A stretch of 61,567 bases of DNA from a virus, in IMG/VR virus record IMGVR_UViG_3300030108_005279, positions 1 to 61,567 of that record. One strand, written 5' to 3'. The notes beneath the pieces are model-generated. The model was given only the letters and a program-made list of their open reading frames with translations. It was not told where the DNA came from and did no database searches. Below, in pieces: positions 31,771 to 38,700 of the stretch (positions are counted from its first letter, which is position 1; the number at the start of each line of letters is the position of its first letter). Position numbers and translations under genes: made by a program.

Positions 31771-33451
31771 TGTTTTTAGTAATTAAGAAATTATTAATTA
31801 CGAGGAAATCCAAATCAATATTATTAAAAGTACTAACTGCATCTTTTGGTGTTTCAATGATTGGTTGTCCATTGTCATTGAAAGAAGTATTCAATAAAAT
31901 TGGAATACCTGTAAGTTCATTATATTTTTGAAGCAATGTCGTTACTTCTGGATGTAAATCATCATTAACTGTTTGAATACGACAACTAAAATCCTTATGT
32001 GTAATCGCACCAAGTTTTCTTCTTTGATGAGGTCTGACTACTAATGAATACAACATATACTCATTTGGATAAGTTTCTGTAAAATATTCTTCCTGATATT
32101 CTTCAAGCATGATACCTGCAAATGGTCTCCACTCCTCACGATGTTTGATACGAGTGTTGATCATTTCTTTATTTTTTGCAGGAGTTGGATTCATCAGTAT
32201 TGATCTTGAACCAAGTGCTCTCGGACCAAACTCGGATCGATTCTGGAACCAACCTATAATTTTATTATCTGCAAGATGTTTTGCAACAACTTCACATAGT
32301 TCATCAAAATCATCATATTTTTCATATTTTGTATCTACAAGTGCTTCTTCAACTTCAGCATTATCGTATGTTTTACCAAGAAGAGATATATTGTGTGGTA
32401 ACTTAACCACCTCTTTACTCTTAAATAATCCAAGAGCAGCAGCACCAAATGATAAACCAGTATCGTCTGGGAAAGGTGGTATATGTATGTTCTCTGTAAT
32501 ATTATTCTTTCTCAAAACAGAATTTGCAAGTATGTTTAAAAAGACACCACCCGCAAGACAAAGATTATCATTAATATAATCCTTCTCCTTAAGTTCTTTC
32601 ATGTACTCAAGCATTGCATTTTCAAAATTATATTGAAGTTGCTTTGCCTTATTCTCCGGTGAAAGATTACCATAGTTAAAGTCACGACCAGGCAAGGATT
32701 CAAGTGCGACTTGTGGTATGCCTTCAAAATGAGTCCTATAGTCTTTCTTAAATTCTTTGATGTTACCATAGGCAGAGAGACCCATGACCTTACCACAAAA
32801 TGTCTCACGATACTTTGGATCGGTGAGTTGTATATCTTTACCAATCTTATTCACGTAAATATGATATGCCCATAACCAATAATAATTTCCAAAATTATTT
32901 GTCATCGGAATACCTGGATAGTATTTGAATAATCCCTTCTTCTTGTTAAAATATCCAAAGGAATGATTTTCACAAGCAAATATCTGACCTGTTGTATCAA
33001 ACAAAACTGATCCTGCGTTATCAAGTGTCACGAATGATCCTTCATTATAATCACATGAGAACACTGAAGAGTATGCATGACACAAGTGATGTGATGCAAT
33101 TTCAACTCTTGCTTCTGGAAAATATCTTCGAACTTTCTTTTCAACTGTCTTATTAATATAATTTTTATAGAACTGTTGATTTGCCATTGATGGAACTATG
33201 ACTACATCAATATCATTCTTATCCAAGTTTGCAGTGGTCAAACAGTATTCAATCGACTTTCGTGGAAAGTTACCATCATATTTAATACCACTCAATCTCT
33301 CTTCACTAATGCTAACACAATGTTCTCCATCTTTAATCAGAGTCACACTTGCACCATGTGTCCAAGAATCCTCTGATTGTTTCAGTAACTTTGGATTGTC
33401 AGAGATTAAGACATTCCAACCAATCGCACCATAAAGTCCAATTACATTCAT
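31766..33451 (-). CDS. O-carbamoyltransferase, NodU/CmcH family
   Basis: 561 residues. N-terminal ASKHA-like domain: MNVIGLYGAIGWNVLISDNP, GASVTLIKDGEHCVSISEER, the His motif ASHHLCHAYSS near 118-128, FVTLDNAGSVLFDTTGQIFA, and CLAGGVFLNILANSVLRKNN. C-terminal domain: IIGWFQNRSEFGPRALGSRS and ILMNP, then EEWRPFAGIMLEEYQEEYF and LNTSFNDNGQPIIETPKDA. Both halves needed for carbamoyl phosphate and ATP use are intact. The enzyme transfers carbamoyl to hydroxyls of sugars or small molecules. It overlaps the glycosyltransferase by four bases, so both probably act on one glycan. Confidence 0.88.
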   Translation of the reverse strand: MNVIGLYGAIGWNVLISDNPKLLKQSEDSWTHGASVTLIKDGEHCVSISEERLSGIKYDGNFPRKSIEYCLTTANLDKNDIDVVIVPSMANQQFYKNYINKTVEKKVRRYFPEARVEIASHHLCHAYSSVFSCDYNEGSFVTLDNAGSVLFDTTGQIFACENHSFGYFNKKKGLFKYYPGIPMTNNFGNYYWLWAYHIYVNKIGKDIQLTDPKYRETFCGKVMGLSAYGNIKEFKKDYRTHFEGIPQVALESLPGRDFNYGNLSPENKAKQLQYNFENAMLEYMKELKEKDYINDNLCLAGGVFLNILANSVLRKNNITENIHIPPFPDDTGLSFGAAALGLFKSKEVVKLPHNISLLGKTYDNAEVEEALVDTKYEKYDDFDELCEVVAKHLADNKIIGWFQNRSEFGPRALGSRSILMNPTPAKNKEMINTRIKHREEWRPFAGIMLEEYQEEYFTETYPNEYMLYSLVVRPHQRRKLGAITHKDFSCRIQTVNDDLHPEVTTLLQKYNELTGIPILLNTSFNDNGQPIIETPKDAVSTFNNIDLDFLVINNFLITKNK

Positions 33452-34350
33452 GATTTGTCAACTGCTTCTATAATTTTATCAAAGTCAAATATCTCATCAT
33501 CCTCATCTACATATGGATACTCTGCTTCCTGACCAGTAAAGTCAAAGTCAAACAATACACTATTCGGTAACTTAAACTTCGCAGGTTTCTTTGCCTGTAT
33601 ATTTGTATGCATATCCCACCCAAATACTTTTGGACTTGTGCCATTCCATAATACAACTGATGGTAATTTAAGTGCTGCAGCAGCATGTTGCATGCAACTA
33701 TCAATTAATATTCTTTTCTCACTATGAAGTAAAAGACTTACCAATTCCATATTAGTCATTGGATCTTTGATTGCTTCAACACCATCTAAGATTTCACTTG
33801 CAGGTTTAGTGACTTGAAATATATGATAATCTTTTTCGTAATGATCGACAAGTTTTTGTGCGAGAACCACAGGCATGTCTCTTGCCCACAGATATGGTCT
33901 TTGTTCCTGATACATACCACCATTAGTCTGAATAACCATGATGGGTTTACCGTTTGCTCGACTTGGCCAGAAATCTTTAGCACCCTTTCTTTGTAAAGGA
34001 TTGAATTTAATTTGTGGCATCTCCCCATTGTAATCAAGATTGTACATCTTACACCAAGATTCAACAAGAGGAAGTTTTTTATTTACGTGGTCAGTTGTGA
34101 AATATGGTTCATTTGCAAAAACCAGTGAGTCCATATTATCAACATACGTTTGATAATAGTAACTTGTGTTACCCATTTGATAGACACGATCCACAAATGG
34201 GAGATTTTGGAATATCTCAATCCAGACACCAGTTACTATCAACTCACGACTCGGAAAGTTGTTCTTAATACACTTTGCAACTGCAGTAGCTGCAATGTGT
34301 TTTCCAAACCCACCTTGTAAATGGAACAAAGAATATTTTTTTTGTGACAT
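33448..34350 (-). CDS. Glycosyltransferase, GT9/heptosyltransferase-like
   Basis: 300 residues. The N-terminus YSLFHLQGGFGKHIAATAVA followed by KCIKNNFPSRELIVTG is a GT-B acceptor lobe start. The C-terminal lobe has PIMVIQTNGGMYQEQRPYLW, NMELVSLLLHSEKRILIDSC and MQHAAAALKLPSVVLWNGTS PKVFGW, the D-S/G-xxxHxAAAxxxPxVxLxGxTxPxxxGW pattern of heptosyltransferases. The donor and acceptor sugars are unknown. An acidic tail DEDDEIFDFDKII follows. It is coupled to the carbamoyltransferase downstream and lies after the 113-residue fibre-associated gene. Confidence 0.78.
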   Translation of the reverse strand: MSQKKYSLFHLQGGFGKHIAATAVAKCIKNNFPSRELIVTGVWIEIFQNLPFVDRVYQMGNTSYYYQTYVDNMDSLVFANEPYFTTDHVNKKLPLVESWCKMYNLDYNGEMPQIKFNPLQRKGAKDFWPSRANGKPIMVIQTNGGMYQEQRPYLWARDMPVVLAQKLVDHYEKDYHIFQVTKPASEILDGVEAIKDPMTNMELVSLLLHSEKRILIDSCMQHAAAALKLPSVVLWNGTSPKVFGWDMHTNIQAKKPAKFKLPNSVLFDFDFTGQEAEYPYVDEDDEIFDFDKIIEAVDKS

Positions 34351-34372
34351 AATAAAGTATTAGATTATGTAA

Positions 34373-34714
34373 TTACCAAGGAAGTGCTTTATCTACTTCT
34401 GTTGGTGCAGGTGGATTTTTGACTGATTCAATCCACGATTCATGGTTGACTTTTGTGTTTGATGCAGCAAGACCATCTTTCACTGGTGTCCAGTTAAGAA
34501 CTGTGTCTTGTGATAAACTTGCATATGCAACAAATCCTGATGCTCCTGTTCCACCACTTGTATCTAATTGAAATGATTCTTCATTTTCAATAGTAAGTGT
34601 AGATGGATCTGAGTCATCAACTGATACTGTTTTTACAGTGACTTCTGAAACAATATTATCAGAAGTATTTAAGATTGTCAATGCTGATACTGTTTGTGTA
34701 TGTGTAATTGCCAT
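34373..34714 (-). CDS. Small virion-associated protein, 113 residues
   Basis: MAITHTQTVSALTILNTSDN, IVSEVTVKTVSVDDSDPSTL, GASGFVAYASLSQDTVLNW and a Pro-rich end. The MAITHTxxVxxLT start with GFVAYASLTxxxVLxW is a small beta-domain I know from fibre regions of phages of aquatic bacteria. It is likely a fibre-associated structural or chaperone-like protein. It lies between the sulfotransferase and glycosyltransferase genes. A late-type octamer AATAAATA (34737-34744) precedes its start. Confidence 0.6.
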   Translation of the reverse strand: MAITHTQTVSALTILNTSDNIVSEVTVKTVSVDDSDPSTLTIENEESFQLDTSGGTGASGFVAYASLSQDTVLNWTPVKDGLAASNTKVNHESWIESVKNPPAPTEVDKALPW

Positions 34715-34735
34715 TTTAAAATTTAACTTTATGTT

Positions 34736-35647
34736 TTATTTATTTGAGAATAGATTATAACTTATTGTTTTTGTTTCTGGTTTTCCACTAATCATCGGTT
34801 GTGATTTGATTTTTGGTTCTTTCCAGAACTCCAGATTTGATCTATTTTGTTCAACAAGATCTATAATTGACTCTGGTAAAATCGTACTTGGAGGTGGAGA
34901 TGTTTTTTTCAAAACTGAATGAACCTCATGCATGTCTGCTAATCCATACACTTCAAGATCTTTTTCCCTATTTTGATTTGATAATCCTTCAAAAGTATGT
35001 TCATAGGATTCTTCACCTAAGAAATTATATATTTTATCCATTTCACCTTGTGGATCATCCATCAAATCATTATAATCAACATAATGAAAACAATCTCTAT
35101 ATCCTTCTTCCACACCTAATTTAAGAGTATGAAGTGAATCATATAGAATACCTCCAGAGTTTAATAAATGCATGCATCGGTTTTCATCATTCATTGGGGT
35201 ATCAGATTTAATTAATACTTCATCAATATAATTAATTTTTGCCTGACCCTCCTTAAAAGGATTTCGATGAACCATTGTCAAAAATGATGTAAGTATCTCA
35301 TCAACTCTCCTGACTGGTACTATAACTTTAAGTTCTTCTGGTTTGATGTAACCTTCAATAAAAGCCATTCTACCAGTCCATGCACGATTTTTATCTATGA
35401 TGATTGGTTTTTCTATATCAGAATAGTAATTTTCAATCACCGATCCTATAACTTCATTTGCTTGATCCGGTTTTGGATATCCCAAATAAAGTTCATTTGT
35501 TAAAAAGTCTTCATGAGCACCAACCATTACACCAAGCACAGGACTTGATGGTCCAGAATAGATTTCTGGATTTTGATTGAGTAAAGTTGACAGTAAAGTA
35601 CTTCCAGAACGTGGAAGACCTGACATAAAATAATATTTCTTTGTCAT
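34736..35647 (-). CDS. PAPS-dependent sulfotransferase
   Basis: 303 residues. The 5'-phosphosulfate loop FMSGLPRSGSTLLSTLLNQN is at residues 7-26 and the 3'-phosphate region follows as VIVPVRRVDEILTSFLTMVH. The middle (FHYVDYNDLMDDPQGEMDKI, YNFLGEESYEHTFEGL) matches the C-terminal part of Sulfotransfer_1/3 proteins. It moves sulfate from PAPS to a hydroxyl or amine, usually of a glycan or Tyr. An almost perfect promoter (35669-35697) lies before it. With the carbamoyltransferase and GT9 genes it forms a probable sugar-decoration set; the target is unknown. Confidence 0.85.
   Translation of the reverse strand: MTKKYYFMSGLPRSGSTLLSTLLNQNPEIYSGPSSPVLGVMVGAHEDFLTNELYLGYPKPDQANEVIGSVIENYYSDIEKPIIIDKNRAWTGRMAFIEGYIKPEELKVIVPVRRVDEILTSFLTMVHRNPFKEGQAKINYIDEVLIKSDTPMNDENRCMHLLNSGGILYDSLHTLKLGVEEGYRDCFHYVDYNDLMDDPQGEMDKIYNFLGEESYEHTFEGLSNQNREKDLEVYGLADMHEVHSVLKKTSPPPSTILPESIIDLVEQNRSNLEFWKEPKIKSQPMISGKPETKTISYNLFSNK
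34737..34744 (-). promoter_or_regulatory. Candidate late promoter AATAAATA
   Basis: Overlaps the last Asn-Lys codons and the stop of the sulfotransferase gene, 23 bases before the 113-residue gene. Confidence 0.38.
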
Positions 35648-35668
35648 TCAAATCATTCTCATATGTTT

Positions 35669-35697
35669 ATTATATATTAAGTTTGACAAAATGTCAA
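35669..35697 (-). promoter_or_regulatory. Perfect sigma70 promoter TTGACA-17-TATAAT
   Basis: TTGACA (35697-35692), 17-base spacer, TATAAT (35674-35669), 12 of 12 consensus positions. The -35 element is part of an inverted repeat TTGACA-TTT-TGTCAA. It lies between the stop of the 86-residue gene and the sulfotransferase ATG. Confidence 0.8.
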
Positions 35698-35698
35698 T

Positions 35699-35959
35699 CT
35701 ATGAATATGGACTTGTTCCTAAGATGCTTGTATCCCACTGTGCTTTGAGTTCATCTGTTGTAGTTGCAGTTGAAATTCCTGATGCTGCGGGAGCATCTCT
35801 TAATGCATTTTTCTTAGCAACAATATCCGTTGTGCTTGCACCTGTCTCAAGTGCTTTTTGAAATTCAACGTCAAGTTCTGCAAGTTTTGGTGATCTTGCA
35901 TTTCTAATATTTGTTTTATGAATTTCTTTGGCTTTCGCCATATCTACTCCAAATCCCAT
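35699..35959 (-). CDS. Fibre-associated small protein, 86 residues
   Basis: MGFGVDMAKAKEIHKTNIRN, ARSPKLAELDVEFQKALETG, KKNALRDAPAASGISTATTT and a DELKAQWDTSI end. The pattern MxxDMxKAxxIHxxxIRxARxPxLxxLDxxFxxA ... IVxxKQxLRD is common to small genes next to fibre genes in phages; they resemble tail fibre assembly (DUF4376-like) proteins. Helical throughout. It follows the 67-residue gene and precedes the sulfotransferase promoter. Confidence 0.62.
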   Translation of the reverse strand: MGFGVDMAKAKEIHKTNIRNARSPKLAELDVEFQKALETGASTTDIVAKKNALRDAPAASGISTATTTDELKAQWDTSILGTSPYS

Positions 35960-35963
35960 AATT

Positions 35964-36167
35964 TTACTCCGTATAAGTCCAAGCGTTTCTAAAACTTCGA
36001 TCAGTAGGAACTACTGATTTATTTACTATGTATGATGTAGATATACCTGTCGGTACATCCTTTGCCTGTATTTGTTCAACTGTCAAATCACAATTATCTG
36101 CTGGTGTGATGATTGCAATTGAACCGTCATCTTTAGTATAGATAATTCTTTTATCTGAATTAGCCAT
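35964..36167 (-). CDS. Fibre-associated small protein, 67 residues
   Basis: MANSDKRIIYTKDDGSIAII, TPADNCDLTVEQIQAKDVPT, GISTSYIVNKSVVPTDRSFR, NAWTYTE. The RxIYTxDDGxxAIIxPxxxCxLTxEEIxxKDVPxG ... IPxDRxFRNAW pattern is a small domain repeatedly found with tail fibre genes in phages; no function is proven to my knowledge, but a role in fibre assembly is often inferred. TATAAATA (36189-36196) precedes it by 22 bases, the classic T4 late octamer. Confidence 0.66.
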   Translation of the reverse strand: MANSDKRIIYTKDDGSIAIITPADNCDLTVEQIQAKDVPTGISTSYIVNKSVVPTDRSFRNAWTYTE

Positions 36168-36188
36168 GATTTTTTTATTGTTTTTTTT

Positions 36189-36196
36189 TATTTATA
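36189..36196 (-). promoter_or_regulatory. Late promoter TATAAATA
   Basis: Exact T4-type late octamer one base after the stop codon of the tip gene 36198-36605, 22 bases before the 67-residue gene. Confidence 0.6.
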
Positions 36197-36197
36197 T

Positions 36198-36605
36198 CTA
36201 AACTTCTGAGGCATCATATACAAGACCATAATTGAAATCACAATCATGTAATGCACCAGAGCCGGTGGAGGGGTTTACAACAGTATTGTTGGCAGTTTCT
36301 ACCTGTGCTGTGGTGCTTGTTATATACATGTTACAGGTATCCGAGTATGAAGCATCAAAAGCATCAGTATTGTAAGAAGCATCAGAAGCACCACAAGGTT
36401 TATGTAAAGTCACACTAAAATTAACAGTGTATTGACCAGTTGCATTATCAGTTATAGATGTGACATTATAACTTTTTGAGATTGCTGGACCTGTCCTTTG
36501 AGCATAGTTCCACCAAACTTTAACTCTCCCATAAACTAATTGCTTCGGAGTTGATGGGTGTGTATTGTCTGTATTTTGAATTGTATTGACTTTAAGTGTT
36601 GACAT
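36198..36605 (-). CDS. Stand-alone fibre-tip domain, copy 1
   Basis: 135 residues. N-terminus MSTLKVNTIQNTDN, then the tip block GRVKVWWNYAQRTGPAISKS, YNVTSITDNATGQYTVNFSV, TLHKPCGASDASYNTDAFDA and the end GALHDCDFNYGLVYD. Three consecutive genes (36198, 36607, 37026) share this block, differing mainly in the SYxxDAF and xxTxAQVxT loops. The same signature forms the C-terminus of the fibre-like protein at 12206. Probably small trimeric adhesins or tips; the receptor is unknown. Confidence 0.66.
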   Translation of the reverse strand: MSTLKVNTIQNTDNTHPSTPKQLVYGRVKVWWNYAQRTGPAISKSYNVTSITDNATGQYTVNFSVTLHKPCGASDASYNTDAFDASYSDTCNMYITSTTAQVETANNTVVNPSTGSGALHDCDFNYGLVYDASEV

Positions 36606-36606
36606 A

Positions 36607-37023
36607 TCAGTTTGAATCTAAAATAAATCCATAATTGAAATCACAATCATGTAAAGCACCTGAACCAGTAGGAGCAGAAGCAGCACTCATATTCATAGTT
36701 TCGACTTCAGCATATGTATTTGTTGCATATAAGTTAGTCACATCTGAATATTGACTATCAAAAGCATCATCATTATAAGAAGCCGAAGTGGCACCACAAG
36801 GATTTATACAAGTAATAGCGAAATTTACAGTGTACTGTCCAGTTGCCTCATCAGTTATGGATGATACATTAAAACTGTTTTCAATTCCTAAGTTTGACAT
36901 TGATGGACCAGATCGTTGAGCATAATTCCACCAAACTTTTGCTCTTCCCTTCGATAATTCTTCAGGAGTTGAGGTTGAAATACCACTTGTACTTTTAAGT
37001 GTGCTGACTTTAAGTATTGACAT
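36607..37023 (-). CDS. Stand-alone fibre-tip domain, copy 2
   Basis: 138 residues, MSILKVSTLKSTSGISTSTP, GRAKVWWNYAQRSGPSMSNL, then FNVSSITDEATGQYTVNFAI, TCINPCGATSASYNDDAFDS and a GALHDCDFNYGFILD ending. Paralogue of the neighbours on either side. It has three extra residues before the SFNV strand and the loop after NLYATNTYAEVETMN differs. It is separated from copy 1 by one base and from copy 3 by two, so the three arose by tandem duplication. Confidence 0.66.
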   Translation of the reverse strand: MSILKVSTLKSTSGISTSTPEELSKGRAKVWWNYAQRSGPSMSNLGIENSFNVSSITDEATGQYTVNFAITCINPCGATSASYNDDAFDSQYSDVTNLYATNTYAEVETMNMSAASAPTGSGALHDCDFNYGFILDSN

Positions 37024-37025
37024 TT

Positions 37026-37415
37026 TTAATCTACAATTACACCATAGTTAAAATCACAATCATGCAGATTTCCAAAAGCAGCACCACCCTGTCCAATATT
37101 AGGTGTCATTACTTGTGCTGTAGTATTGGTTGCATATAAATTAGCATTGTCTGAATATGAATTATTAAATGCATCAGCATCATAAGAAGTTGAAACTGCA
37201 CCAGATGGTTTATCCAAAGTTACACTAAAATTTACTATGTATTGACCAGTCGCATTATCAGTTACAGATGTAACGTTGTAACTGTTCGTGATTGCCGGTC
37301 CTGTTCGTTGAGCATAATTCCACCAAACTTTTACACGTCCTGAGAATAACTGCGCGGTCGTTGAACTAAAAGAAGTAGTTTTGTCTTGTATTTCGTTAAC
37401 TTGAACTGTTGACAT
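37026..37415 (-). CDS. Stand-alone fibre-tip domain, copy 3
   Basis: 129 residues, MSTVQVNEIQDKTTSFSSTT, GRVKVWWNYAQRTGPAITNS, YNVTSVTDNATGQYIVNFSV, TLDKPSGAVSTSYDADAFNN and GNLHDCDFNYGVIVD. Closest to copy 1 in the first half. The copy lacks the Cys of KPCGA present in copies 1 and 2. Tip role inferred from similarity with the fibre C-terminus at 12206-12540. Confidence 0.66.
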   Translation of the reverse strand: MSTVQVNEIQDKTTSFSSTTAQLFSGRVKVWWNYAQRTGPAITNSYNVTSVTDNATGQYIVNFSVTLDKPSGAVSTSYDADAFNNSYSDNANLYATNTTAQVMTPNIGQGGAAFGNLHDCDFNYGVIVD

Positions 37416-37421
37416 AATTAA

Positions 37422-37832
37422 TTAAGCAAAAATTGAACAACAACAGATGGCTGAATCGGCTCTTACGTTAGAATTATCAATATTAAAAAATATTAGTGGT
37501 AATTGACTTGAAGTTGGTGTGCCATGAATAAACATCATTAAGTGATGAGTAGAAACAGCAGTTCCGTCCTGTCCGCATACAGCAGCATAATTACCTGTTT
37601 CAGTTCCAGATTCGTTTCTTATAACATTTGTAAAATTAAGTGTTGTATTTCCAGAACCCTCATCAGTTATAGAAGATATATTATAAGATTGATTGATTGT
37701 TTGTGTACCTTGTTGATTAAATCTTATAGATGCTCTACATAATTGACCTCTAGTAGTACCTCCAGAATCTTGAAAAAGTGGAGGAACGTTTGCTGTTACG
37801 CTCTTAATTGTGCCTACGTTTAATGTGCTCAT
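37422..37832 (-). CDS. Stand-alone fibre-tip-like protein, divergent
   Basis: 136 residues. MSTLNVGTIKSVTANVPPLF shares the MSxLxV start; then GQLCRASIRFNQQGTQTINQ, SYNISSITDEGSGNTTLNFT keep the SYNxSSITDxGxGxxTxNF strand pair. The rest (TGNYAAVCGQDGTAV, HHLMMFIHGTP, ADSAICCCSIFA) is different and ends in a hydrophobic Cys-rich strand. It is a distant member of the tip family, probably another receptor-binding variant. It overlaps the next gene by four bases. Confidence 0.58.
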   Translation of the reverse strand: MSTLNVGTIKSVTANVPPLFQDSGGTTRGQLCRASIRFNQQGTQTINQSYNISSITDEGSGNTTLNFTNVIRNESGTETGNYAAVCGQDGTAVSTHHLMMFIHGTPTSSQLPLIFFNIDNSNVRADSAICCCSIFA

Positions 37833-38149
37833 GGTTTTGGATTTGCGTCTTTAACGGCTTTTATGTGAGTTGCCCACGTTCCAGTTGTATCTAATTTACC
37901 CGCGAGCATATCTTTGTACAACATATCAAGTTGATCTCCAAAAGAAGCGTAAACAGTAGAACCATCAGTTGTTCTATCTGTCTTGTACTTGACCGCAAGT
38001 GCTTCAGCGTCAAGTGTTGCTCTTGCACTATCTATATCAGATTGAATAAGAGTTACTTGCGTACCATTTTCTTTAAATGCACCTGTATCGTCATTTATAT
38101 ACACTACTTCTGGATATGCTTTTAATATTGCTTCGTGATCTAAATTCAT
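37829..38149 (-). CDS. Tail fibre assembly-like protein, 106 residues
   Basis: MNLDHEAILKAYPEVVYIND, DTGAFKENGTQVTLIQSDID, then STVYASFGDQLDMLYKDMLA and TWATHIKAVKDANPKP. The A/S-F/I-GDQLDMLYKDML segment with a WxxHIKxVKxxxPKP end is a well-known small phage protein related to XkdW/fibre assembly factors. It overlaps its neighbours by four bases on both sides, so it is made with the tip proteins. Chaperone function for tip attachment is inference. Confidence 0.66.
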   Translation of the reverse strand: MNLDHEAILKAYPEVVYINDDTGAFKENGTQVTLIQSDIDSARATLDAEALAVKYKTDRTTDGSTVYASFGDQLDMLYKDMLAGKLDTTGTWATHIKAVKDANPKP

Positions 38150-38655
38150 GCTGACACCTCCATCGCTGTTAAATTCATAGTTTGTGGCATATCAGAAGTT
38201 CTGCCACCTACTATAACATTTCCAAAACTTGAACTATAATGTCTAACTTGATATTTATAATTTATTTGACTTGTTGTATTTGGACTATCTAAAAAATGTG
38301 CAGAATGGCTAAAAAGACCAGAGACTTCAGCACCGTTATGTAATTGGTTTGTCATACTAACACTCGGGTGGTCGGATGGGCGAGTTGTTGTACCACCTAC
38401 TATTCTTGCTAATGAGAATAATCCAGCATCAGATGTACTAGTATGTTGAAGTGTTAGATTAACAAGAATCAAAATTTTACTAGAAGAACTTAGTGGTGTT
38501 ATGTTTAAGCTTAAACCTGATATGTCTTGATAAGTTGTAGAATTTGTTGTTGTTTTATTAGAAGTGTGAGCAGATACAACTTGAATAACCCCACCACCAG
38601 CACCTGTCGCTACACCCGCTACTGGAATTATACTGTTAACTTTAAGTTGACTCAT
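38146..38655 (-). CDS. Fibre-tip-like protein, 169 residues
   Basis: MSQLKVNSIIPVAGVATGAG, GGVIQVVSAHTSNKTTTNST, TYQDISGLSLNITPLSSSSK, ILILVNLTLQHTSTSDAGLF, then a TTRPSDHPSVSM loop and LTAMEVSA ending. The VxxxxTxKTxxNSTTYxDISGLSxxITPxSxxSKIxIxVxL segment is a common phage tip or side-fibre domain. It shares the MSxLKVNSI start with the tandem tip genes. It is the nearest downstream gene of the giant fibre. Confidence 0.66.
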   Translation of the reverse strand: MSQLKVNSIIPVAGVATGAGGGVIQVVSAHTSNKTTTNSTTYQDISGLSLNITPLSSSSKILILVNLTLQHTSTSDAGLFSLARIVGGTTTRPSDHPSVSMTNQLHNGAEVSGLFSHSAHFLDSPNTTSQINYKYQVRHYSSSFGNVIVGGRTSDMPQTMNLTAMEVSA

Positions 38656-38700
38656 AGTTTTAAATATTCGTCCTTAGTTCAATGTAATTATATTTAGACA

